From positions 1-64,000 of the forward strand of contig NZ_JAKRFZ010000017.1 of NCBI RefSeq assembly GCF_022347765.1: a DNA stretch of 64,000 nucleotides, in the 5' to 3' direction. The notes beneath the pieces were generated by a model. The model searched no databases. It was not told the origin of the DNA and saw nothing but the letters and a program-made list of their open reading frames with translations. Numbering within the stretch: the stretch's first letter is position 1; each line of letters opens with the position of its first letter. Shown here one piece after another: positions 1 through 7,943 of this stretch. Position numbers and translations under genes: made by a program. The DNA comes from Pseudoalteromonas sp. OOF1S-7 (lineage in GTDB: Bacteria; Pseudomonadota; Gammaproteobacteria; Enterobacterales; Alteromonadaceae).

Positions 1-3
1 ATT

Positions 4-120
4 TGCTTGGTAACCATAGCATTTTGGAACCACCTGACTCCATGCCGAACTCAGTAGTGAAACGAAATAGCGCCGATGATAGTGTGGGGTTTCCCATGTG
101 AAAGTAGGACATTGCCAAGC
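4..120 (+). rRNA. rrf: 5S ribosomal RNA, copy 1
   Basis: This is a complete gamma-proteobacterial 5S rRNA. It carries the conserved blocks CCATGCCGAACTCAG, GTGAAACGAAATAGCGCCGA and TAGTGTGGGGTTTCCCATGTG, and the ends TGCTTGG and CCAAGC pair to close the terminal helix. It lies at the very start of the window, so the 23S gene of the operon is presumably just upstream. The ends are placed from the terminal helix and may be off by a base or two. Confidence 0.95.
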
Positions 121-163
121 GCCTAATTTTATATAAAAACTAAAATAAAAATTGAAAAGATTT

Positions 164-280
164 TCCTGGTGAAAATAGCGTTTTGGAACCACCTGACCCC
201 ATGCCGAACTCAGTAGTGAAACGAAACAGCGCCGATGATAGTGTGGGGTTTCCCATGTGAAAGTAGGACATCGCCAGGGC
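164..280 (+). rRNA. rrf: 5S ribosomal RNA, copy 2 (tandem)
   Basis: This is a second 5S rRNA about 44 bases after the first, with nearly the same core. Its terminal helix differs: TCCTGGTG pairs with CGCCAGG, where copy 1 uses TGCTTGG and CCAAGC. The compensating change in both arms argues that it is a functional gene and not a decayed copy. Tandem 5S genes at the end of an rRNA operon are common in Vibrionaceae and Alteromonadales. Confidence 0.95.
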
Positions 281-289
281 CATATTATG

Positions 290-319
290 AACCCGTTGCA
301 GCAATGCAGCGGGTTTTTT
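290..319 (+). terminator. Rho-independent terminator of the rRNA operon
   Basis: AACCCGTTGC and GCAGCGGGTT form a GC-rich stem with a short loop, followed by a run of six T. It sits about 10 bases after the second 5S gene, so it ends the rRNA transcript. Confidence 0.9.
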
Positions 320-350
320 CATTTAGGTTCTAAAGAGTTTAATAAAGACA

Positions 351-370
351 GCATTTTGGAACACCTGAAT
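351..370 (+). repeat. Scrap of a third 5S-like sequence
   Basis: GCATTTTGGAACACCTGAAT matches the 5S block GCATTTTGGAACCACCTGAC of copy 1 (from position 19) apart from one missing C and the last base. The similarity stops at once on the 3' side. It looks like the remnant of a deleted third 5S copy or a recombination scar. The match is short, so chance is possible. Confidence 0.4.
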
Positions 371-472
371 GGAAGGTCAGCCCCGTGGAAGGCAAGCCCC
401 GCCCATGTTGATGTCGCGCGCGAAAACTGCGAAAAATGGAGTTTTCAAATGGTTAAAAGAGCTTTCATACTT

Positions 473-958
473 TCATTTGAATCTTTGCTTAACTTTATTC
501 AGTTCCTCTAAATCTTTACGCCTAGATTCTGCATAGATTTCGTCGTTCAGATTATCTATTTGCTTAACCATATAAGATGAAAGGATCGATCGAACTGAAC
601 CGTCAGACTCGTTAATTGCTTGAAGGACGGCCTCTGTTTCTAGCTCAATTTCATAAAAACAAGAGTTGTAATTATTCATCAAAGTGAGAATGAGGTACCC
701 TTCTTTCTCCGCTTCCAATTTAGTTAGCTGATATTCGCAAGTATATTTGAATAGTGGGTTTGTATAACCTGCGATGCATTCTTTCCCTTTGATATCACGG
801 CTGAGAGTATGACAAGTTTCCCCATATTTGGGTTTGTATTCATCTCTTATAAGCCGATACAACTCCAAGCTGTTGCCACTTAACTTTAGTTCACTAAATA
901 CAGAACCAACGGTCCTTAAGTTGTCATACCATCCTTTAAAAAACCTGACTAAAGCCAT
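473..958 (-). CDS. Hypothetical protein, 161 aa
   Basis: This is an open minus-strand frame that I do not recognise. The protein is charged and mostly helical in character. It has a Lys/Arg/Glu-rich C-terminal stretch (residues about 135-161) and two pairs of cysteines that do not form a known motif. No signal peptide or membrane segment is visible. It lies between the rRNA terminator and a decayed phage-like gene, so it may be part of the same accessory insertion. Upstream of its ATG at 958 there is no strong ribosome binding site. It could be a real orphan gene or a remnant. Confidence 0.45.
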   Translation of the reverse strand: MALVRFFKGWYDNLRTVGSVFSELKLSGNSLELYRLIRDEYKPKYGETCHTLSRDIKGKECIAGYTNPLFKYTCEYQLTKLEAEKEGYLILTLMNNYNSCFYEIELETEAVLQAINESDGSVRSILSSYMVKQIDNLNDEIYAESRRKDLEELNKVKQRFK

Positions 959-1013
959 GTATTTTATCCACTATTAGAGCTTAACTAGACTCTATTGTAG
1001 CGCTTGAGACAAA

Positions 1014-2440
1014 TTATACCTCAAATTCTCTATAATGCAGGTCAGGTGCTGGGCCAGTGATGCGATCATTCTCGATGAAGGCACTCCCACTCGAGACACT
1101 ATCACCCAGAACTGTACTCCGTATTCTATCACTATGCTGCGCTATTGTCGTGCCATCTGTATTGATCTGAACAACTTCTACAACACTTCGGCAAGTGCCT
1201 CCTAGGCCTGCGCCTAGACGGTTTAATAAATTAGATATTTGTTACTCCCCCCCTGATGCCTTGGTTTACAGTAATCGCCCCCTGTGCGTTGATAGAGGCG
1301 CTTATGCTGTCACTATCACAGGATGCTTTATATAGAGAATCAGCATACCAGGCTTGATGGGAGGCAATGCCTGAGTCAGCTATGTACGAATATCAGATAT
1401 TCGCTTATTGCCACTTCTGGCCAGTTCATACGCCCCACGCTGAAGAGCTGCCTGGTTGTCAGTAACTAGCGAATCTACTCCATCATATGCATATTGAACA
1501 CCTAATGTCCCCGCGCGTTTAATTTTGCACGCCATACCTTGTTGTTCACCCCTGACAAATATAGCCGTATATTCAGGGCTCATTGTTTACCTGGTGTTGT
1601 GCTCCAGTATCAGGAAATCATTTAGTATCACATCACACACAGCGCTATCTGTGTCCCAGGGGGTTACTGGCCATTCAGGAATGACGGATACCGTTTTTGT
1701 AATGTCATACCAATTTTACTTAATGCCTGTTCAATTTGAAGGAGTAAATCTGCCGCTAATTACATTAAAAATTTATCGTTTAGAACAATTAAATAGCAAT
1801 ATTTTTGCCTTGTTATCGACCCTATTTTCTCGCCTCAAAATAGAACACTTAATTAAGCAAATTGGTATCACTGAGATCCAATATACCGCCGACGCTTTGC
1901 GCTATCCGTAGCATCGCACTGGCTGGCGTCAGCCCTCTGTAACTAAATTCACTTTTTGGTATAGGGTAATCAATCAACTGTTTGTCCAAGGTCCAGCTTG
2001 TATTAGTTAAAGAGTCAGACATGATCCCCGCAAGTATTCGCATTGTCGGGTTTATGAAATTTGTTTCGCGCGCGTATGGCGAGGATAGCTTTGCAAGTTG
2101 CTCGCGTATTAAGGCGCTGTAGCTGGCCGAATTGAACCTGTCACAGGTGTTTGGCTGCTCACATATCATCACGTATTCATAGCCATTTACGCTAACCAGT
2201 AGTTCCCGAACCATGGCTCGATCCATATCGATGGCGCTGAAAAACTTGATTGAGCCAGTTGCGGTAGACTAACCGCGCTCAAGCGAATAGCTGCACGAGA
2301 TGATCAATATATCGGTATTGCCGGATAGACGTTTGCAGGTGATTGTGGGTTGCATTATATAGGCTCTTCTTATCTGTGGCTCTATGGGGAGTTTTCGGTC
2401 CTGCGTCGGTATATTGTCATCAGAGCGAACCAGGCTGTTG
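1014..2440 (-). pseudogene. Decayed gene, probably a phage tail/baseplate-type protein
   Basis: Pieces of one protein are scattered over all three minus-strand frames in the right order. Around 2440-2240 a frame with an internal TAG contains RRAYIMQPTITCKRL. From 2226 to 1849 it is open and contains VSVNGYEYVMICEQP, SFIDYPIPKSEFSYRGL-like and LTPASAMLRIAQSVGGIL text. From 1583 to 1380 it has SPEYTAIFVRGEQQG. Near 1375-1325 LTQALPPIKPGMLIL can be read, and from about 1220 to the TAA at 1014-1016 there is a last open stretch ending ITGPAPDLHYREFEV. The order and style recall siphophage/prophage tail-hub or host-specificity proteins seen in Vibrio and Pseudoalteromonas prophages. That family call is from memory of the pattern, and the 5' end is not defined. 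Confidence 0.5.
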
Positions 2441-2561
2441 GGTAATCTCCTGAATAAGAAGTCGTGGACCTCCCAACAGGGACTTGCTTAACTTCTAGAT
2501 ACAGACTCTTCCGTAAGTTACCTGTAGCGTCGCGATGCGGCAATTTTCCGCCACTTAAATA

Positions 2562-2580
2562 TTGGCCTTATTCTTGCTTT
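2562..2580 (+). promoter_or_regulatory. Sigma-54 promoter of the flgB operon
   Basis: TTGGCCTTATTCTTGCTTT has the GG-N10-GC spacing of an RpoN promoter (GG at 2564-2565, GC at 2576-2577). The start of transcription would be near 2589, about 25 bases before the flgB ATG. It would drive flgBCDE under FlrA or FlrC. Confidence 0.8.
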
Positions 2581-2613
2581 TATCTCATCAAGTCAAATTT
2601 TTGGAGTCGGGTT

Positions 2614-3024
2614 ATGGCTATTAGTTTTGATAAAGCATTGGGGGTTCACCCTCACTCTATGCTGATCCGCTCTCAGCGTGCTGAAATTTTGGCAAGTAAC
2701 ATCGCCAACGCAGATACTCCCGGATATAAAGCAAAGGATATCGACTTTGGTCAGGCTTTTAAAGCGGCAAAATCGGCACAGCTAAGCGGCAATAAGATGG
2801 TGAGAACCAATGAGAAACACCTTAGTGGTGGCACTCAATTAAATAACGGTGTTGAACTATATCGTACGCCAAATCAAGCAGATACTGGCGATGGGAACTC
2901 AGTGGATATACAAGTGGAACGAAACTTGTATGTACAAAATGCATTAGAGTACCAAGCTAGTTTGAATTTTTTATCTGGTAAATTTAAAGGGCTCAAGAAA
3001 GCCCTAAGTGGTCAAGGTAGCTAA
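2614..3024 (+). CDS. flgB: Flagellar basal-body rod protein FlgB
   Basis: FlgB is one of the proximal rod subunits in the periplasmic drive shaft of the flagellum, exported by the flagellar type III system. The 136-residue protein has the rod-family N-terminal signature ILASNIANADTPGYKAKDIDF (here split by one or two family changes) near residues 30-50, and a C-terminal helix ending in LKKALSGQGS. The start at 2614 is chosen over upstream in-frame ATGs because it has GGAG nine bases upstream and gives the standard FlgB length. It is the first gene of a sigma-54 operon and is separated from flgC by two bases. Confidence 0.97.
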   Translation: MAISFDKALGVHPHSMLIRSQRAEILASNIANADTPGYKAKDIDFGQAFKAAKSAQLSGNKMVRTNEKHLSGGTQLNNGVELYRTPNQADTGDGNSVDIQVERNLYVQNALEYQASLNFLSGKFKGLKKALSGQGS

Positions 3025-3026
3025 TC

Positions 3027-3458
3027 ATGAGTTTATATAATGTTTTTGATATAGCGGGTTCAGGCATGAGTGCCCAGAATGTCCGTCTAAATACGACCGC
3101 CAGTAATATTTCAAATGCAAACAGCGTTAGTTCAAGTCAGGACCAGGTGTACAGAGCTAGGCACCCAGTTTTCGCCGCCGAATTAAACAAAGCTGCGGCA
3201 GCTCAACCGAACACCATGGGGTCGTCGGTTGGGGTCAAAGTTCTGGGCATTGTGGAAAGTGATAAGCCTTTGCAGGTTGAGTACAACCCCAATCATCCAA
3301 GTGCTGACAAAGACGGGTACATCTATAAGCCAAATGTGAATGTGGTTGAAGAGATGACAAACATGATCTCTGCATCGCGTTCGTACCAAACGAATGTTCA
3401 GGTAGCGGATGCCGCTAAGCAGATGCTTAGCAAAACCCTGCAACTTGGCCAGCGCTAA
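3027..3458 (+). CDS. flgC: Flagellar basal-body rod protein FlgC
   Basis: FlgC is a proximal rod subunit that assembles with FlgB and FlgF. At 143 residues it has the usual family length. The N-terminal helix (MSLYNVFDIAGSGMSAQNVR) is followed by the rod motif with TTASNISNANS, and the C-terminal helix carries EEMTNMISASRSYQTN, which packs in the coiled-coil core of the rod. It starts two bases after the flgB stop, so the two are translationally coupled. Confidence 0.97.
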   Translation: MSLYNVFDIAGSGMSAQNVRLNTTASNISNANSVSSSQDQVYRARHPVFAAELNKAAAAQPNTMGSSVGVKVLGIVESDKPLQVEYNPNHPSADKDGYIYKPNVNVVEEMTNMISASRSYQTNVQVADAAKQMLSKTLQLGQR

Positions 3459-3473
3459 GTGGGAGTATAGCCA

Positions 3474-4151
3474 ATGAGTAACGAAGTCAATTCAGCAACC
3501 TCGACCTATGTCGATTCATTGCGTTGGCCTGACAAGCAGGTACCGACAGAAAAAAATGATGAGTTGAAGCAAGAGGATTTCTTTGCGTTATTGACTCAGC
3601 AATTGTCTTATCAGGATCCCAGTAAACCGGCAGACAATGATCAGATGATTGCGCAAATGACGAACTTTACAATGGCTGAGGGGATCTCGGATCTGAATTC
3701 AAAGTTCGAATCATTGGCTGAATCAATGACCTCTAATTCAGCACTGCAGGCGTCAACATTGATTGGCAAAAAAGCGCTGCTTGAGTCAGATACGATCGAG
3801 CATGGCCCGGACATGCAGTCGCGGGGCTCTATTATCGTAACAGAGCCTGTTGAGAAATTGACGGTCAGTATCCTCAATGACAAAAACGAGCTGGTAAGAA
3901 CAATTGACCTTAAAGATCAAAATCCCGGCGCAGTTCGCTTTGACTGGGATGGTAAAAACACCGATGGTGAAATGTTACCGCCTGGAGATTATACAATAAA
4001 GGCCGAGGGCTCTGTGAACGGCAAGTTTACAGCCTTGCCTACAGCGACTTTCAGAAACATTGAAAGCGTCAATGTCAATGGTGCAAGCGGCATCGTGATT
4101 AACACTAAAGCGGGTGCCGTGCGGCTTACTGACGTCGCGGAATTAGCCTAA
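3474..4151 (+). CDS. flgD: Flagellar hook assembly protein FlgD
   Basis: FlgD is the hook cap that guides FlgE subunits into place and is lost when the hook is done. The N-terminal part holds FFALLTQQLSYQDPSKPADN and QMTNFTMAEGISDLN, the conserved FlgD start. The central and C-terminal part (about residues 110-190) is the FlgD Ig-like domain, with RFDWDGKNTDGEMLPPGDY as its signature. It is 225 residues long, in the normal range, and lies 15 bases after flgC with GGGAG before its ATG. Confidence 0.96.
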   Translation: MSNEVNSATSTYVDSLRWPDKQVPTEKNDELKQEDFFALLTQQLSYQDPSKPADNDQMIAQMTNFTMAEGISDLNSKFESLAESMTSNSALQASTLIGKKALLESDTIEHGPDMQSRGSIIVTEPVEKLTVSILNDKNELVRTIDLKDQNPGAVRFDWDGKNTDGEMLPPGDYTIKAEGSVNGKFTALPTATFRNIESVNVNGASGIVINTKAGAVRLTDVAELA

Positions 4152-4188
4152 TTAAAAAGATTTAACCTTAATCGCAAGAGGTGAGAGT

Positions 4189-5541
4189 ATGAGTTTCAAT
4201 ATTGCATTAACAGGTTTAGCTGCGGCTCAGAAAGATCTGGATACCACAGCTAACAACATTGCCAACGTGAACACGACAGGCTTTAAAGAATCACGTGCTG
4301 AATTTGCATCGGTGTATGCATCTTCTGTATTTAGTGCCGGTAAGACAAAAAATGGTGATGGTGTACAAACCACTATGGTTGCGCAGCAGTTTCACCAGGG
4401 TTCATTGAATTTCACTCAAAACTCACTGGATCTGGCGATAACCGGTGAAGGTTACTTTGCAATGAGTGAAGAGCTCGGGGCACAGGACTTTACGTATTCC
4501 CGTGCAGGTGCCTTTAAACTCAATAAAGACAACTTTATTGTTGATGCACAGGGTAACTTTTTACAGGGATTTCCGGTTGACCCAAGTACGGGTGATACGA
4601 CCTCGGTAAGTCTGAGTACATCATCAGCACTGCAAATTCCCGATGCGTCTGGTTCACCTCGAGCCACCACCAGTGTGTACTCCTCTTTTAACTTGGATTC
4701 GCGTGCTTCGGCACCCACGTTAGCATTTGACCCTACAGAAAGCGCAACCTATAACAGTTCTACTTCAACGACGATTTACGATAGTTTGGGTGAACCACAT
4801 ATTTTGCAGCTTTACTTTGTAAAAGAAGACCCAGCTACCAATCCTAATGAATGGCAGGTTTACGCAACACTGGATGGTACACAATTTAATACTTCAGGAA
4901 CCGATGCGGCACCACTTGGGCCGATTACAGAGTTTCAATTTGACCAAAATGGTCTGCCACTCTCAACCGGCGATCCACAGGTTGGTAACACAGGTACAAC
5001 CTTTAACCCGTTTCCGATTCCTGCGGGGGCAGGTGCGGGACTATCAACCCTGTTGTCAAATGGCGCAACATTCCCAAGTAATGTGCAAATGAACTGGCGC
5101 GATGAGGCAAACACCTCAAACAAACTGCCGACACAGTTCGCCAGCCGTTTTGAGGTTAAAGCGCTTGAACAGGATGGTGCCACAACGGGTCGACTGGCCG
5201 GGATTGATATCGGTACTGATGGTAAAATCGTTGCGTCATACAGTAATGGTGACTCTACTTATTTGGGCCAGGTTGCGATGGTGCGTTTTTCTAACTCGCA
5301 GGGTTTACAGCAAGTAGGCAATACCGGGTGGAAAAAGAGCTTAACATCTGGTGAGCCGATTGCGGGTGAGCCTGGCTCCGGAACATTGGGCTCGATCAAC
5401 TCCTCCGCATTAGAACAGTCCAATGTTAACCTGACAAATGAACTAGTGGACCTGATCAGTGCACAGCGAAACTTCCAGGCGAACTCACGAGCACTGGAAG
5501 TCAACTCAACACTTCAGCAGAACATTCTGCAGATCCGATAA
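4189..5541 (+). CDS. flgE: Flagellar hook protein FlgE
   Basis: FlgE polymerises into the hook, the universal joint between rod and filament. The 450-residue protein starts with MSFNIALTGLAAAQKDLDTT and the rod/hook motif NNIANVNTTGFK, has a long surface domain rich in Ser, Thr and Gly, and ends in a helix with NLTNELVDLISAQRNFQANS. Its length is typical for a polar system. A strong terminator after the gene separates flgBCDE from the flgF operon. Confidence 0.97.
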   Translation: MSFNIALTGLAAAQKDLDTTANNIANVNTTGFKESRAEFASVYASSVFSAGKTKNGDGVQTTMVAQQFHQGSLNFTQNSLDLAITGEGYFAMSEELGAQDFTYSRAGAFKLNKDNFIVDAQGNFLQGFPVDPSTGDTTSVSLSTSSALQIPDASGSPRATTSVYSSFNLDSRASAPTLAFDPTESATYNSSTSTTIYDSLGEPHILQLYFVKEDPATNPNEWQVYATLDGTQFNTSGTDAAPLGPITEFQFDQNGLPLSTGDPQVGNTGTTFNPFPIPAGAGAGLSTLLSNGATFPSNVQMNWRDEANTSNKLPTQFASRFEVKALEQDGATTGRLAGIDIGTDGKIVASYSNGDSTYLGQVAMVRFSNSQGLQQVGNTGWKKSLTSGEPIAGEPGSGTLGSINSSALEQSNVNLTNELVDLISAQRNFQANSRALEVNSTLQQNILQIR

Positions 5542-5558
5542 TCTACGCCATCACCTCT

Positions 5559-5584
5559 CAAGGCCGCTTTATGCGGCCTTTTCA
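5559..5584 (+). terminator. Terminator after flgE
   Basis: AAGGCCGC TTTAT GCGGCCTT forms an eight-base perfect stem followed by a T-rich tail. It ends the flgBCDE transcript just before the flgF promoter. Confidence 0.88.
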
Positions 5585-5601
5585 TTTTCTTGACGATCAT
5601 C

Positions 5602-5620
5602 TTGGCATCTATATTGCTTT
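5602..5620 (+). promoter_or_regulatory. Sigma-54 promoter of the flgF operon
   Basis: TTGGCATCTATATTGCTTT is a near-consensus RpoN site with GG at 5604-5605 and GC at 5616-5617 (ten bases between). It lies 36 bases before the flgF ATG and just after the flgE terminator. It would drive flgFGHI. Confidence 0.9.
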
Positions 5621-5655
5621 AATCAGTATAGATTGAACAATTTTAGGTCGTTCCC

Positions 5656-6420
5656 ATGGATAAAATGCTGTATGTCGCCATGTCAGGTGCCAAACAAAAC
5701 CTGGTTGGTGTCGGGCTAAAGGCAAATAACCTGGCCAATGCCAATACGACGGGGTTTAAAGCCGATTTTGCGCAGGCTCGCTCAATGCAGGCATTTGGTG
5801 AAGGGTTACCTACGCGTGTGTTTGCAATGCAGGAGCGCCCGGGAACCATGATGACGGGTGGTGCAATCACTGAAACTGGTCGAGAGCTTGATATTGCAGT
5901 GGATGAGAAGTCCTGGATCAGTGTTGTCGATGCAGCCGGCGAAGAGGCATATACAAAAGTCGGTACGCTGAATATCACCGCAGATGGTGCACTGGTGACT
6001 AGCCATGGCCGTCAATTAATTGGCGAAGGCGGACCCATCATACTTCCGCTGCCGGTAGAAAAAGTGGTCTTCAGTGATGACGGCTCGATTCAGGTTCGTC
6101 CGCAGGGCGCACCGGCTAACTTTTTAGAAGTGGTCGACCGATTAAAGATTATTAACGCAGACAATAGCAAACTGGAAAAAGGCAATGATGGTTTGTTTAG
6201 GCCAAAAGAAGAACTGCTCGAAGATGGTGTGTGTGGATTTTGTGAAATTTCCCCAACCGCGAAAGTGATGAGTGGTTATCTGGAAATGTCCAATGTGAAC
6301 CCGGTTCACGAAATGGTGGACATGGTAAACCTTCAGCGTCAGTTTGAAATGCAGATGAAACTGATGAAAACAGCTGAAGAAATCGATGAGCGACACACTT
6401 CGCTCCTGCGTATCGTTTAA
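5656..6420 (+). CDS. flgF: Flagellar basal-body rod protein FlgF
   Basis: FlgF is the proximal rod subunit that joins the FlgB/FlgC part to the distal FlgG rod. The 254-residue protein begins MDKMLYVAMSGAKQNL and carries the motif NNLANANTTGFKADF at about residues 29-43. Its end has the helix with MSNVNPVHEMVDMVNLQRQF. It is the first gene after a sigma-54 promoter and is followed 18 bases later by flgG. Confidence 0.96.
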   Translation: MDKMLYVAMSGAKQNLVGVGLKANNLANANTTGFKADFAQARSMQAFGEGLPTRVFAMQERPGTMMTGGAITETGRELDIAVDEKSWISVVDAAGEEAYTKVGTLNITADGALVTSHGRQLIGEGGPIILPLPVEKVVFSDDGSIQVRPQGAPANFLEVVDRLKIINADNSKLEKGNDGLFRPKEELLEDGVCGFCEISPTAKVMSGYLEMSNVNPVHEMVDMVNLQRQFEMQMKLMKTAEEIDERHTSLLRIV

Positions 6421-6438
6421 GAGAGTGAGGTATAGATT

Positions 6439-7227
6439 ATGAACCCAGCATTATGGATCAGTAAAACCGGCCTAGATGCCCAACAGACTGATATTTCGGT
6501 TATTTCGAATAACCTGGCGAACGCCAGTACCGTTGGCTATAAAAAGAGTCGTGCGATATTTGAAGACTTACTCTATCAGAATATTAACCAACCAGGCGGT
6601 CGTTCCTCCCAGGAAACCGAGCTTCCATCAGGCTTGATGTTGGGTGCCGGTGCCAAAGTTGTGGCAAACCAAAAGAACTTTTCACAAGGTAATATGCTGA
6701 GCACAGAGAATTCACTTGATTGGATGGTTCAGGGTCCCGGATTCTTTGAAATTCAGATGCCCGACGGCACCATTGCATACACCCGTAATGGCCAGTTTAC
6801 CACAGATGAAGAGGGACGGATCGTTACCTCAGGCGCGGGCTTTCCAGTGCAACCCGAGATGAATGTCCCGGACAATGCGAATTCCATTACCATTTCACAG
6901 GATGGAGAGGTCTCTGTCAGTATTCAGGGGGAAGCTGCTAATACAGTCATCGGTCAGTTGGTTATAAGCGATTTCATTAACCCGTCTGGTCTTGAGCCAA
7001 TTGGTCAAAACCTTTACACCGAGACTGCCGTCAGTGGCGCTCCGGTGCAAGGGAACCCGGGTGTCGAAGGATTGGGATCAATTGTACAGGGAGCGCTGGA
7101 AACATCGAACGTGAATGTGACGGAAGAGCTGGTCAATTTGATTGAAACACAACGAGTTTATGAAATGAACTCGAAAGTGATTAAGTCGGTCGACGAGATG
7201 CTTAGTTACATTAATCAGCAGCTTTAA
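6439..7227 (+). CDS. flgG: Flagellar basal-body rod protein FlgG (distal rod)
   Basis: FlgG builds the distal rod that crosses the peptidoglycan and outer membrane inside the L and P rings. At 262 residues it has the length of the family. The sequence opens MNPALWISKTGLDAQQTD, followed by NNLANASTVGYKKSRAIFED, and ends with TSNVNVTEELVNLIETQRVY and INQQL. It is in the flgFGHI operon, just ahead of the L-ring gene. Confidence 0.97.
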   Translation: MNPALWISKTGLDAQQTDISVISNNLANASTVGYKKSRAIFEDLLYQNINQPGGRSSQETELPSGLMLGAGAKVVANQKNFSQGNMLSTENSLDWMVQGPGFFEIQMPDGTIAYTRNGQFTTDEEGRIVTSGAGFPVQPEMNVPDNANSITISQDGEVSVSIQGEAANTVIGQLVISDFINPSGLEPIGQNLYTETAVSGAPVQGNPGVEGLGSIVQGALETSNVNVTEELVNLIETQRVYEMNSKVIKSVDEMLSYINQQL

Positions 7228-7242
7228 TTGATTGGGGGTAGT

Positions 7243-7932
7243 ATGGACAAGTTACGTACACTTGGCCTGGTAGCGGCAGGCTGTATAGCACTCAGTGGTT
7301 GTACAACAACGCAGAATAAAGATGTTAAGCGGGACGATCCTTACTACGCGCCCATGTATCCGGAAGCCGAAGCCGCACCCGTTGTACCAACAGGCTCGCT
7401 GTTCAATGCATATGCTAATGACCTGTATTCAGACAAAAAAGCGCTACGCACCGGAGACATCATTACGGTGGTGCTGAGAGAGTCAACTCAGGCTTCAAAA
7501 GCAGCAAACTCTAAGTTGGATAAAGACAGTGAAGTGGAAATCGATCCTATACTAGGGTTAGGCGGCGCGGCTGTTAACTGGGGAAATAAAAGTATCCAGT
7601 TGGATGCAGGATCTAATTCGTCTTTTCAGGGAGATGCGCAAGCTAACCAGTCAAATAGTCTGATAGGTAATATCTCTGTCAATGTAATGCGGGTTTTACC
7701 AAATGGTAATTTAGTGATCCGAGGCGAAAAGTGGCTGACACTGAACACTGGGGAAGAATTTATCCGCCTGGAGGGCTTGGTCAGACCGCAAGATGTGAAC
7801 GCCGATAATACGGTGGAATCAAATCGCATTGCGAACGCGCGTATTCAGTATTCAGGCAAAGGTGATACTCAGGAAGTACAAAGTGCTGGCTGGCTGACCA
7901 AATTCTTTATGAGCGCCATCATGCCATTTTGA
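7243..7932 (+). CDS. flgH: Flagellar L-ring lipoprotein FlgH
   Basis: FlgH forms the outer-membrane L ring around the distal rod. The start at 7243 is preferred over an in-frame TTG at 7228 because GGGGG lies seven bases upstream and the N-terminus is then a clean lipoprotein signal: MDKLRTLGLVAAGCIALSGC, with the lipobox LSGC and lipidated Cys20. The mature part has the FlgH signatures SLFNAYANDLYSDKKALRTGD and NGNLVIRGEKWLTLNTGEE. The protein is 229 residues long and ends 11 bases before flgI. Confidence 0.97.
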   Translation: MDKLRTLGLVAAGCIALSGCTTTQNKDVKRDDPYYAPMYPEAEAAPVVPTGSLFNAYANDLYSDKKALRTGDIITVVLRESTQASKAANSKLDKDSEVEIDPILGLGGAAVNWGNKSIQLDAGSNSSFQGDAQANQSNSLIGNISVNVMRVLPNGNLVIRGEKWLTLNTGEEFIRLEGLVRPQDVNADNTVESNRIANARIQYSGKGDTQEVQSAGWLTKFFMSAIMPF

Positions 7933-7943
7933 GGTAACAGACA

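Noticed and set aside
1525..1911. A plus-strand open frame of 128 codons
   Set aside because: It lies opposite the decayed phage-like gene, whose minus-strand fragments read as a consistent protein. The plus-strand text is not protein-like.
2464..2613. An N-terminal extension of FlgB from an in-frame start at 2464
   Set aside because: The extension runs through the sigma-54 promoter and is unlike any FlgB N-terminus. The ATG at 2614 has a good ribosome binding site.
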